A DNA stretch of 10,148 nucleotides, taken from contig CALPPS020000081.1 of the NCBI GenBank assembly GCA_943325515.2, positions 1 to 10,148 of the forward strand. The letters are read 5' to 3'. Shown piece after piece: positions 1 through 7,213 of this stretch. How positions within the stretch are numbered: the stretch's first letter is position 1; the number at the start of each line of letters is the position of its first letter. The notes under the pieces are model-generated. The model made no database searches and was not told the origin of the DNA. It worked only from the letters and a program-made list of their open reading frames with translations. The stretch comes from Flavobacterium psychrophilum. Its GTDB lineage: Bacteria; Bacteroidota; Bacteroidia; Flavobacteriales; Flavobacteriaceae. The position numbers and the translations under genes were made by a program.

Positions 1-965
1 TGCCAACAAATGGTTTAGTTGCTTATTGGCCTTTCAACGGTAATGCTAATGATGAGAGTGGTAATGGGAATAATGGAATTAACTTTGGTGCTACAGCTAC
101 ATCCGACAGAAATGGAAATTCAAATAGTGCTTTAAGTTTTAACGGGTCGGGTAATTATATAACTGTTCCATACAGTAACACAATTGGCGTACAACAAGAA
201 ATTACAATATCCTTCTGGGTTTATTTTAATGGTGGTAGTTGTGGTCCAAGAATTATTCAAAGCCCACCCTGGGGACAATGCGGAGGATATACAATATCTA
301 CTAGTAGTACTTCGAATTCTTCAAGGTATTTTTATACAGATTTTGGTAATTGTACAGTTGGAGTAAATAGTCCATCATCTCCAACACTGCCGGGTTTAAC
401 TTGGCATCATGTAGTATGGTCAGCTAGTGGATTAACTGGAATGTCTAAAATGTACTTTGATGGTGTTTTAGTGGATACAGATATAACAAGTTCTTTTTTT
501 ACATCAATAAATTATTTTAACCGACCTATAACAATTGGTAATGTTGACCCTAATAGTTGTGATTGGTTTGGAGGTTATTTAGATGAAATTAGTATTTGGA
601 ATAGAAATCTAAACCAACAAGAAATAACTAATTTATATAACTCCACAAGCACAAGCGAATGTTTAACAATGACAATAAATACAGGTGTTTTAAGCACATC
701 ACCAGTTACTTATACAAGTACAGTTAATATTTATCCTAACCCAGCTAATGACCAAATTACTATTGATTGTGGTAATCTAGCAAATGTTGTTGGTTGGAAT
801 ATTAAAATTACAAACATGCTTGGTCAAGAAGTGTTTAACCAACCTATGAATACACAACAATATGTAGTGCCCTTAAATTCGTGGACTGGTCAAGGCATGT
901 ACTTTGTTAAAATAATTAATGCTCAAAACGAAGTTGTCAATATCAAAAAAATAATTTTACAATAA
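1..965 (+). CDS. Secreted LamG-domain protein with T9SS C-terminal sorting domain (5'-truncated)
   Basis: The reading frame is open from base 3 (bases 1-2 are the tail of a codon) to the TAA at 963-965, giving 320 visible residues; the true start lies left of the window. Visible residues 1 to about 212 form a LamG/concanavalin A-like jelly-roll domain. It opens with the typical LVAYWPFNGNANDESG stretch, has the central TWHHVVW strand, and closes with GYLDEISIWNRNL. Residues from about 242 to the end are a type A T9SS sorting domain, with NIYPNPANDQ at its start, NMLGQEV in the middle, and GMYFVKI followed by a Lys-rich last strand. The family knowledge is that such domains target proteins across the outer membrane through the type IX system and are then removed. 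LamG domains commonly bind glycans or mediate adhesion, but the ligand cannot be read here. Several cysteines within the LamG part could form disulfides. Any catalytic domain would be upstream and unseen. Confidence 0.9.
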   Translation, partial: PTNGLVAYWPFNGNANDESGNGNNGINFGATATSDRNGNSNSALSFNGSGNYITVPYSNTIGVQQEITISFWVYFNGGSCGPRIIQSPPWGQCGGYTISTSSTSNSSRYFYTDFGNCTVGVNSPSSPTLPGLTWHHVVWSASGLTGMSKMYFDGVLVDTDITSSFFTSINYFNRPITIGNVDPNSCDWFGGYLDEISIWNRNLNQQEITNLYNSTSTSECLTMTINTGVLSTSPVTYTSTVNIYPNPANDQITIDCGNLANVVGWNIKITNMLGQEVFNQPMNTQQYVVPLNSWTGQGMYFVKIINAQNEVVNIKKIILQ

Positions 966-982
966 ACCTCTTTTATATAATG

Positions 983-1014
983 AAAAAACTCCTCAAGCAA
1001 TTGAGGAGTTTTTT
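983..1014. terminator. Bidirectional intrinsic terminator between the LamG gene and uspA
   Basis: A perfect 14-bp inverted repeat (983-996 with 1001-1014) closes on a GCAA tetraloop of the GNRA type. The core is ACTCCTCAA/TTGAGGAGT. The outer arms are A6 and T6, so a U-tract is available in both directions. It lies 18 bases after the LamG stop and 24 bases after the uspA stop on the other strand, so it can end both converging transcripts. Confidence 0.93.
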
Positions 1015-1037
1015 GTTTTATGCCAATCTATTGGGTA

Positions 1038-1862
1038 TTAAATTTTAAAAGTAACCACGGGTCTAACAGCATGGTTTACTAAATCCTCGCTAATGCTTCC
1101 GTTTAAAAAGTGGGAGAGGCCTTTTCTGCCATGGGTGCTCATGCCAATTAAATCGGCATTAACAAAATTAGCAAAGTTTAAAATACCAGTTTCAACATTT
1201 ACATCATTATAAATATGAGTAGAAAATTTATTAACGGCGTAATTAGAAATAAAATCATTCATAATTTCATTGGCAATGTGAGTGGGCTTAAAACTACTCG
1301 GAGTGTTTATCATGACTAAATGAAGTTCTGCACCAAGTTTGTTAGCAAATTCAACCACTTTTTCAAAAGGTTTTTTTATTTCATCAGAGAAATCAGAGGC
1401 AAATACAAATTTGTTTACATTAAAAGTGTCAGAGTCTTTTTTAATAACAAGCACCGGGATTTCTGATAAACGAACTACTTTTTCCGCATTGGAACCAATG
1501 AACATTTCTTTAAAACCACTCGCGCCATGAGAGCCCATAACAATTAAATCAACATTATTTTTTTGGCTGATGTTCATAATGCCGTTAAAAGCTAATTCAA
1601 ATTGAAATACTTCAGAAACTTTTACACCATCTAGACATTCATCATCCATCAAATCTTCTAATCTATCAATAGCCGCATTTTTGAACAGCATGATTTCGGG
1701 TATTTCATGACCACTTCCTAGAGCATCACCAGCTTGGTGAGGTAGTTCAAGCATATGAAGAAGTAGTATCTCTCCATCATTTTTTCTTGCAATTTGAGCA
1801 GCCACTTTTAACGCGTAATAGGCATGCTTCGAAAAGTCTGTGGGAACTAAGATTTTTTTCAT
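1038..1862 (-). CDS. Tandem-domain universal stress protein (UspA family)
   Basis: This is a 274-residue cytoplasmic protein made of two Usp domains. Domain 1 (about 1-142) starts with KKILVPTDFSKHA and carries the ATP-binding loop G110-x2-G113-x9-G123-S124. Domain 2 (about 149-274) starts with KFVFASDFSDE and has the matching loop at 242-256, but its first glycine is replaced by Ser242 (S-T-H-G). Tandem Usp proteins of roughly this length are common in Bacteroidota and are linked to stress or growth-arrest adaptation; nucleotide binding by domain 1 is inferred from the motif. The gene starts at an ATG and stands alone, facing away from rimP and converging on the LamG gene with a shared terminator. 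I found no convincing promoter close to its start. The specific stress signal cannot be told from the sequence. Confidence 0.95.
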   Translation of the reverse strand: MKKILVPTDFSKHAYYALKVAAQIARKNDGEILLLHMLELPHQAGDALGSGHEIPEIMLFKNAAIDRLEDLMDDECLDGVKVSEVFQFELAFNGIMNISQKNNVDLIVMGSHGASGFKEMFIGSNAEKVVRLSEIPVLVIKKDSDTFNVNKFVFASDFSDEIKKPFEKVVEFANKLGAELHLVMINTPSSFKPTHIANEIMNDFISNYAVNKFSTHIYNDVNVETGILNFANFVNADLIGMSTHGRKGLSHFLNGSISEDLVNHAVRPVVTFKI

Positions 1863-1923
1863 AACTAAAAAGTTAAATATTACTAATTAAAGATACTAAT
1901 TATTTTTGTTTTAATAAGTAATT

Positions 1924-1951
1924 TTGATTTATAAAAAAATAACTATATTTG
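1924..1951 (+). promoter_or_regulatory. Promoter of the rimP-nusA-infB operon
   Basis: A TTG at 1924-1926 (in a TTTTG context) is followed by 17 bases and then TATATTTG at 1944-1951. This is an exact match to the Bacteroidota sigma-70 -33/-7 pattern TTG...TAnnTTTG. The transcription start is expected around 1957-1960, giving a leader of about 60 bases before the rimP ATG at 2018. Confidence 0.8.
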
Positions 1952-1982
1952 CACCGTTATTTACCATGCAAAACTAAATAAT

Positions 1983-2008
1983 GAGGGAAGCAATGCTTCC
2001 CTCTTTTT
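1983..2008 (+). terminator. Terminator-like leader hairpin before rimP (possible attenuator)
   Basis: GAGGGAAGC (1983-1991) pairs perfectly with GCTTCCCTC (1995-2003) around an AAT loop, followed directly by five T residues (2004-2008). This has the shape of an intrinsic terminator, yet it lies downstream of the operon promoter and ends only 9 bases before the rimP ATG. It cannot be the end of uspA, which is transcribed the other way. It may therefore be an attenuator, a translation-blocking hairpin, or the 3' end of a very short RNA. Its structure is seen in the sequence; its function is inferred. Confidence 0.7.
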
Positions 2009-2017
2009 ATAAAAACC

Positions 2018-2485
2018 ATGACATTTAAAGAAAAAATTACAAATTTAATAGAAGAAGGATTACAAGAAAAACCCTCTTTGTTTCTTGTAGATTTGAGTAT
2101 TTCAGACAGTTACAAAATTTCAGTAACTTTGGATGGTGATAACGGAGTGCAATTGCAAGACTGCATTGATATCAGTCGAGCAATTGATGCTAATTTAGAC
2201 CGAGAAGAACAAGATTTTTCTCTAGAAGTAGCATCCGCTGGAGTTTCAACTCCTTTAAAATTAGTTCGACAGTATAAAAAAAATATTGGTAGAACTCTAA
2301 AGGTGAAAACAGCAACGGAGAGTTTAGAAGCAAAATTAGAGAATGTTACCGAGGAAACTATTTTACTTTCTTGGACATCAAGAGAACCAAAAAAAATAGG
2401 AAAAGGAAAAGAAACAGTGGAACATAAACGTGAAATTCCTTTTTCAGAGATAAAAGAAGCAATTGTTATAATAATATTTAATTAA
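2018..2485 (+). CDS. rimP: Ribosome maturation factor RimP
   Basis: RimP assists late assembly of the 30S ribosomal subunit in the cytoplasm. The 155-residue product has the usual family length and its two-part layout. An N-terminal alpha/beta domain (about 5-80) includes LFLVDLSIS, the VTLDGDNGV strand and the [10 protein letters not shown] helix. The hallmark [12 protein letters not shown] (about 69-80) leads into a C-terminal SH3-like barrel with [11 protein letters not shown]. The Pro of the usual SPG signature is replaced here by Ala (SAG). The ATG at 2018 has only A-rich sequence upstream, normal for this phylum. It is the first gene of the operon; nusA follows after 9 bases. The position next to nusA and infB is conserved very widely in bacteria and supports the call. 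Confidence 0.95.
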   Translation: MTFKEKITNLIEEGLQEKPSLFLVDLSISDSYKISVTLDGDNGVQLQDCIDISRAIDANLDREEQDFSLEVASAGVSTPLKLVRQYKKNIGRTLKVKTATESLEAKLENVTEETILLSWTSREPKKIGKGKETVEHKREIPFSEIKEAIVIIIFN

Positions 2486-2494
2486 AAATTTGAC

Positions 2495-3736
2495 ATGGAG
2501 AATATTGCATTAATCGACTCGTTTTCAGAGTTTAAAGACGATAAACTTATTGATCGAGTAACGCTTATGGCGATTTTGGAGGACGTTTTTAGAAACGCAT
2601 TAAAAAAGAAATATGGATCTGATGATAATTTTGACATCATTATCAATCCTGATAAAGGAGATATGGAGATTTGGAGAAGAAGAATCGTCGTTGCCGATGA
2701 CGATTTAGATTTAGAAAATGAAGAAATCACCTTGACGGATGCAAGAAAAATTGAGCCCGATTTTGAAATTGGCGAAGAAGTTTCTGAAGAAGTTAAATTG
2801 ATTGATTTAGGAAGAAGAGCCATTTTGGCTTTGCGTCAAAACTTGATTTCTAAAATCCACGAGCATGATAATACCAATCTTTACAAACAATTTAAAGATT
2901 TAATCGGAGAAATTTATACTGCCGAAGTGCACCATGTTCGTCCAAGAGTTGTCATTTTAATTGACGATGAAGGTAACGAAATTGTTTTACCAAAAGAAAA
3001 GCAAATCCCATCAGATTTTTTCAGAAAAGGGGATAACGTTCGTGGTATTATCGAAAGTGTTGAACTAAAAGGGAACAAGCCACAAATCGTCATGTCAAGA
3101 ACGGCAGATAAATTTTTGGAAAAATTATTTGAACAAGAAATCCCGGAGGTTTTTGACGGTTTAATCATGATAAAAAAGGTAGTAAGAATTCCAGGTGAAA
3201 AAGCAAAAGTAGCCGTAGATTCTTATGATGATAGAATTGATCCTGTAGGAGCTTGTGTTGGAATGAAAGGGTCACGTATTCACGGTATCGTTCGTGAGCT
3301 TGGAAACGAAAACATAGATGTTATTAATTATACTACTAATGCTTCCTTATTAATTACAAGAGCATTGAGCCCAGCTAAAGTATCTTCAGTAAAAATTGAC
3401 GAAGAGAAAAAAAGAGCAGAAGTATTCTTGAAATTAGATGAAGTTTCAAAAGCAATTGGACGTGGAGGACACAATATCAAATTAGCTGGATTATTAACTG
3501 GTTATGAATTAGATGTTATACGCGAAGGAATTGCAGCAGAAGAAGATGACGTAGAATTAACAGAGTTCTCAGACGAAATCGATGGGTGGGTAATTGATGA
3601 GTTTGCTAAAATAGGTCTAGATACTGCAAGAAGTATTTTGAATCAAGAGGTGGCAGACTTAGTGAGAAGAACCGATTTAGAAGAAGAAACCATTTTAGAA
3701 GTAATGAAAATATTGAAAGAAGAGTTTGAGGACTAA
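2495..3736 (+). CDS. nusA: Transcription termination/antitermination factor NusA
   Basis: NusA binds RNA polymerase and nascent RNA and controls pausing, termination and antitermination. The 413-residue product shows an N-terminal polymerase-binding domain (about 1-125), an S1 domain (about 137-202, ending KPQIVMSRT), and two KH domains. The KH loops are GMKG (256-259) and GRGG (322-325). The tail (about 368-412) has one short helical acidic segment. The two C-terminal acidic repeats of the roughly 495-residue E. coli protein are absent, as is usual outside gammaproteobacteria, so this is not a truncation. The gene starts 9 bases after rimP and ends 38 bases before infB, with no promoter-like sequence in either gap, so co-transcription is expected. 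In E. coli NusA represses its own operon, which makes the leader hairpin upstream of rimP of interest. Confidence 0.97.
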   Translation: MENIALIDSFSEFKDDKLIDRVTLMAILEDVFRNALKKKYGSDDNFDIIINPDKGDMEIWRRRIVVADDDLDLENEEITLTDARKIEPDFEIGEEVSEEVKLIDLGRRAILALRQNLISKIHEHDNTNLYKQFKDLIGEIYTAEVHHVRPRVVILIDDEGNEIVLPKEKQIPSDFFRKGDNVRGIIESVELKGNKPQIVMSRTADKFLEKLFEQEIPEVFDGLIMIKKVVRIPGEKAKVAVDSYDDRIDPVGACVGMKGSRIHGIVRELGNENIDVINYTTNASLLITRALSPAKVSSVKIDEEKKRAEVFLKLDEVSKAIGRGGHNIKLAGLLTGYELDVIREGIAAEEDDVELTEFSDEIDGWVIDEFAKIGLDTARSILNQEVADLVRRTDLEEETILEVMKILKEEFED

Positions 3737-3774
3737 TTCTTTCACCAACAATAGATAAACATTAAAAAGATTTT

Positions 3775-6543
3775 ATGTCTGAAGGAAATATTAGAATTAA
3801 TAAAGTTTTAAGGGAATTAAATATTTCTTTGGAAAGAGCTGTTGATTATCTTAAAGATAAGGGCATTGCAATTGAAGCAAGTCCCAACACAAAAGTTTCT
3901 GATGATGTGTATAATATTCTTTGTGGTCAATTTGCCGGAGACAAAGGAAACAAAGAAGCTTCTAAAGGAGTAAGCGAAGAAATTAGAAAAGAAAAAGAAG
4001 CGCTTCGATTAGAAAGAGAAAAAGAAATTGAGGACAAGCGTAGAGCCGATGAAGAACGACAAAAATTAGAAGTTGTCAAATCAAAAGTAGTAGTTACTGC
4101 ACCAAAACAAGTAGGTAAAATTGATTTAGAGCCAAAAACAATTACTCAAGAAACCAAAAAAGAACCTACTAAAATTGCCATAACAAAGCAAGAACCAATT
4201 GCTAAAGTTAAAGAAGAAGTTGCAACCGAAACTCCTAAAGGAAAAACTGCTAAAGTTAAAGAAGAACAACCTGATACAGAAGCACCAGTTGATGAAACAA
4301 TTACAACTCAATATCAAAAATTATCAGGGGCAACTCTAACAGGACAAGTTATTGATTTAGCACAATTCAATAAACCAAAAAAGAAAAAAGAAGAATTTAA
4401 AAAGGACGCTAATAAACCTTCAACTCCTGCCATTGGACAAAATACAAACGCAGCTCAAGCGGCCAATAATGCCAATAAAAACAAGAGAAAAAGGATTCCG
4501 CCAAAACCAGGAGAAGCAGGAAAACCAGCCATTACAAGCGGTGGTGGAAATGCATTTGGACCAAATAAAACAGGCAATAAACCCGGAGGCGGCTTCCAGA
4601 AAGGGAATCGCCCTGCTATAGTTCAAAAAGTTGAGCCAACAGAAGAAGAGGTTAAAAACCAAATTAAAGAAACTTTAGAAAGACTACAAGGAAAAGGAAG
4701 TAAGTCTAAAGCAGCAAAATACAGAAGAGACAAGCGTGATTCTCACCGTCAGAGAAGTGACGATGAAATGCAAGCTCTTGAAGAAGGAAGCAAAACAATC
4801 AAAGTAACCGAATTTGTTACCGTAGGTGAAATTGCAACGATGATGGATGTGCCTATTACAAAAGTAATCGGAACTTGTATGTCACTTGGAATCATGGTTA
4901 CCATGAACCAACGTCTTGATGCTGAAACGCTATCCATAGTTGCTGATGAGTTTGGATATGAAGTAGAATTTATTACCACAGACATTGAAGAAGCCATGGA
5001 AGTGGTTGCGGATAGAGAAGAAGATTTAGTATCCCGAGCTCCAATTGTAACGGTTATGGGTCACGTTGACCACGGTAAAACATCCTTACTAGATTATATT
5101 CGTAAAGAAAATGTAATTGCGGGAGAATCAGGTGGAATCACACAACACATTGGTGCCTATGCAGTTACTCTTGAAGGTGGACAAAAAATCACTTTCCTTG
5201 ATACACCAGGTCACGAAGCGTTTACTGCAATGCGTGCCCGTGGAGCTCAAGTTACCGATATTGCGATTATCGTAGTTGCGGCGGATGACGACATTATGCC
5301 ACAAACTAAAGAGGCTATTAGCCACGCACAAGCTGCTAATGTTCCGATGATATTTGCGATTAATAAAATTGATAAACAAGGGGCTAATCCGGAAAAGATT
5401 AAGGAAAAATTAGCCGCGATGAATTTATTGGTTGAAGATTGGGGAGGAAAATACCAATCGCATGATATTTCTGCAAAAAAAGGAACAGGCGTAAAAGAAT
5501 TGTTAGAAAAAGTATTGCTTGAAGCTGAAATTTTAGACTTAAAAGCAAACCCAAATAAACCTGCGGTAGGAACTGTTGTGGAAGCACAGTTAGACAAAGG
5601 AAGAGGTTATGTATCAACAATTTTGGTACAATCCGGAACTTTGAAAGTAGGAGATTATGTATTGGCAGGAAAAAATCACGGAAAAGTGAAAGCCATGCAC
5701 GATGAAAGAGGACATACAGTTATTTCAGCAGGTCCATCAACGCCAATATCTATTTTAGGTTTGGATGGCGCGTCAACCGCTGGAGATAAATTCAATGTAT
5801 TTGAAGACGAAAGAGAAGCAAAACAAATTGCAACGAAACGTTTACAGTTAATGCGAGAACAATCGGTTAGAACGCAACGCCATATTACCTTGGCGGAAAT
5901 TGGTCGTCGTATTGCATTAGGACAATTTAAAGAATTGAACATCATCCTTAAAGGAGACGTTGATGGTTCTGTAGAAGCACTTTCGAGTGAGTTTTCTAAA
6001 TTATCTACAGATGAAATCCAAATCAATATTATCCATAAAGGTGTTGGTGCGATTACAGAAACTGACGTAATGTTGGCTTCTGCCTCAGATGCAATTATTA
6101 TCGGATTTAATGTTCGACCTGCTGGAAATGCACGTCAACTGGCTCAAAAAGAAGAAATCGACATCAGAAACTATTCTATTATTTACGATGCTATCAATGA
6201 CTTGAAAGACGCTATGGAAGGAATGTTGTCTCCAGAAATGAAGGAAGAAATTACCGGAACAGCAGAAATAAGAGAGATATTTAAAGTGTCTAAAGTAGGG
6301 TCAATTGCAGGATGTATGATTACCGATGGTAAAATCTTTAGAAATTCAAAAATCAGAATCATTCGCGAGGGAGTTGTTGTCTTTACGGGCGAATTAGCTA
6401 CCTTGAAAAGATTTAAAGACGATGTAAAAGAAGTGGCTAAAGGATATGATTGTGGTATGCAAATCAAGAATTATAATGACATTGAACAACTTGATTTAAT
6501 CGAAGCTTTCCAGGAAGTGGAAGTCAAGAAAAAGATAAAATAA
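3775..6543 (+). CDS. infB: Translation initiation factor IF-2
   Basis: IF2 is the GTPase that places initiator fMet-tRNA on the 30S subunit and promotes subunit joining. The 922-residue protein begins with an IF2_N module (about 4-52, [19 protein letters not shown]). A long charged and then Pro/Gly/Asn/Lys-rich linker follows (about 60-335). A second conserved N-domain begins near residue 341 ([18 protein letters not shown]). The G domain carries G1 GHVDHGKT (429-436), G3 DTPGHE (476-481), G4 NKID (530-533) and G5 SAKKG (566-570). Domains II to IV follow, including the C-terminal fMet-tRNA-binding barrel ([21 protein letters not shown]). All catalytic motifs are intact. The start ATG lies in a T/A-rich context without a Shine-Dalgarno sequence. 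It is the last gene of the operon, and a strong terminator begins 25 bases after its stop. Confidence 0.98.
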   Translation: MSEGNIRINKVLRELNISLERAVDYLKDKGIAIEASPNTKVSDDVYNILCGQFAGDKGNKEASKGVSEEIRKEKEALRLEREKEIEDKRRADEERQKLEVVKSKVVVTAPKQVGKIDLEPKTITQETKKEPTKIAITKQEPIAKVKEEVATETPKGKTAKVKEEQPDTEAPVDETITTQYQKLSGATLTGQVIDLAQFNKPKKKKEEFKKDANKPSTPAIGQNTNAAQAANNANKNKRKRIPPKPGEAGKPAITSGGGNAFGPNKTGNKPGGGFQKGNRPAIVQKVEPTEEEVKNQIKETLERLQGKGSKSKAAKYRRDKRDSHRQRSDDEMQALEEGSKTIKVTEFVTVGEIATMMDVPITKVIGTCMSLGIMVTMNQRLDAETLSIVADEFGYEVEFITTDIEEAMEVVADREEDLVSRAPIVTVMGHVDHGKTSLLDYIRKENVIAGESGGITQHIGAYAVTLEGGQKITFLDTPGHEAFTAMRARGAQVTDIAIIVVAADDDIMPQTKEAISHAQAANVPMIFAINKIDKQGANPEKIKEKLAAMNLLVEDWGGKYQSHDISAKKGTGVKELLEKVLLEAEILDLKANPNKPAVGTVVEAQLDKGRGYVSTILVQSGTLKVGDYVLAGKNHGKVKAMHDERGHTVISAGPSTPISILGLDGASTAGDKFNVFEDEREAKQIATKRLQLMREQSVRTQRHITLAEIGRRIALGQFKELNIILKGDVDGSVEALSSEFSKLSTDEIQINIIHKGVGAITETDVMLASASDAIIIGFNVRPAGNARQLAQKEEIDIRNYSIIYDAINDLKDAMEGMLSPEMKEEITGTAEIREIFKVSKVGSIAGCMITDGKIFRNSKIRIIREGVVVFTGELATLKRFKDDVKEVAKGYDCGMQIKNYNDIEQLDLIEAFQEVEVKKKIK

Positions 6544-6568
6544 TAATTACAAAATCCCAAGTATGAAC

Positions 6569-6606
6569 ATGCCCCAAAAAGTTAGACACTAATTGGGGCA
6601 TTTTTT
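6569..6606 (+). terminator. Intrinsic terminator after infB
   Basis: ATGCCCCAA (6569-6577) pairs perfectly with TTGGGGCAT (6593-6601) around a 15-base loop, followed by a T-run at 6601-6606. It ends the rimP-nusA-infB transcript. On the other strand there is no U-tract after the stem, so it is a weaker end for the converging SPOR gene. The T-run overlaps the last base pairs of that gene's stop codon (6605-6607). The left arm and loop also resemble an insertion-sequence end (see findings). Confidence 0.9.
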
Positions 6607-6994
6607 ATTTATTAGGATTAATTAAAAACGCATTAGGGTATTTTTTTCTTAGGTTGTTGAGGTTTTTTTCAGCTTCAATTCGAGTTTTGAAATTCCCCAC
6701 CCAAACTTTATATAATGGTGTGCTAAAAACAATAGTAGCATCTATATACTTGTTTTCTCTCTTAAAATCCAATAATGTTTTTTTGGAATTATCTGAATCT
6801 CCATTAAAGATTTGAATTTTGTATCTATCATTTATAGTAATAGAACTATTAATTTTTCTTTTTTCATTTAATAATTGTTCAAACTTTGGATCTTGACTAA
6901 CATTTACTTTTCCTTCTTGCGAAAAGCTTTTTTGATATAAAAATAGAAGGCTAAGTAGTAAAAAAAAGAATTTCATTCTAGGGAAAATTTTCAT
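6605..6994 (-). CDS. Small secreted SPOR-domain protein
   Basis: The 129-residue product from the ATG at 6992-6994 has an N-terminal signal peptide. Positive residues are followed by a Phe/Leu-rich core (about 9-20), and cleavage is likely near SFSQ-E at 26-27. A short linker leads to a SPOR domain (about 57-127): YKIQIFNG, an amphipathic helix, then LYKVWVGNFKTRIEAEKNL and a final strand. SPOR domains bind septal or denuded peptidoglycan, so a periplasmic envelope role is likely, but no specific partner can be named. The longer frame begins at a TTG (7013-7015) that lies inside the -7 promoter box and cannot be transcribed from that promoter, which is why I chose the ATG. An inner ATG at 6974-6976 is a weaker alternative. 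The gene converges on infB, with 61 bases between stop codons. Confidence 0.88.
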   Translation of the reverse strand: MKIFPRMKFFFLLLSLLFLYQKSFSQEGKVNVSQDPKFEQLLNEKRKINSSITINDRYKIQIFNGDSDNSKKTLLDFKRENKYIDATIVFSTPLYKVWVGNFKTRIEAEKNLNNLRKKYPNAFLINPNK

Positions 6995-7012
6995 AATGAT
7001 TTGATTTTTATA

Positions 7013-7040
7013 CAAATGTAAAACTTAATAAATTAAACAA
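7013..7040 (-). promoter_or_regulatory. Promoter of the SPOR-domain gene
   Basis: On the minus strand TTG (7040-7038) is followed by 17 bases and TACATTTG (7020-7013), an exact TAnnTTTG -7 box with the same spacing as the rimP promoter. Transcription should start near 7005-7008, leaving a leader of only about 12 bases before the ATG at 6994. Confidence 0.75.
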
Positions 7041-7097
7041 GAAAGCATTTGTTATTTAGAATTAATATAAATTGATATTTATGCTATATTTAGGGTT

Positions 7098-7126
7098 TTG
7101 AGAATAGTTCTTAAGTCGTATTTTTG
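7098..7126 (+). promoter_or_regulatory. Promoter of the act (alternative complex III) operon
   Basis: TTG at 7098-7100 (in a TTTTG context) is followed by 18 bases and TATTTTTG at 7119-7126, matching the Bacteroidota TTG...TAnnTTTG pattern. The start site would be near 7133, giving a leader of about 80 bases before actA. The promoter is divergent from the SPOR-gene promoter, with 57 bases between the two -33 elements. Confidence 0.65.
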
Positions 7127-7158
7127 TGCCAGTTTTTAACAAAGTGATGACTTTATAA

Positions 7159-7183
7159 CTGAATTTGATTCAGAAAAAATCAA
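7159..7183 (+). promoter_or_regulatory. Two overlapping inverted repeats in the act leader
   Basis: CTGAAT (7159-7164) and ATTCAG (7168-7173) form a perfect 6-bp inverted repeat around TTG. TTGATT (7165-7170) and AATCAA (7178-7183) form a second one around seven bases. They share bases 7168-7170 and the loop of the first, so both cannot fold at once. They could be a protein-binding site or a weak RNA switch, or chance in AT-rich DNA. Confidence 0.25.
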
Positions 7184-7213
7184 GCCAACATTAGTCGATA
7201 ATCATTATATTAT

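Noticed and set aside
184..366. Open frame of 60 codons on the plus strand near the left end
   Set aside because: It overlaps the LamG reading frame, which is open through the whole stretch and has clear domain motifs. The overlapping product shows no recognisable signature.
1969..1976. Minus-strand TAGTTTTG that matches TAnnTTTG and could be the uspA -7 box
   Set aside because: The nearest minus-strand TTG is only 14 bases upstream, it lies about 107 bases from the uspA start, and it falls inside the transcribed leader of rimP. It is too weak to list as a promoter.
2495..3736. NusA as a truncated gene, because it is shorter than the E. coli protein
   Set aside because: Only the C-terminal acidic repeats are missing, which is normal outside gammaproteobacteria. 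All polymerase- and RNA-binding domains are complete.
4126..4662. Minus-strand open frames opposite the IF2 linker, rich in Phe, Cys and Trp
   Set aside because: They are mirror images of the Lys/Glu/Asn-rich codons of the infB linker and have no independent support.
3960..4760. Low-complexity, repeat-like region in infB
   Set aside because: It is the variable charged and Pro/Gly-rich linker known from IF2 proteins. No exact repeat units or spacers suggest a CRISPR array or insertion.
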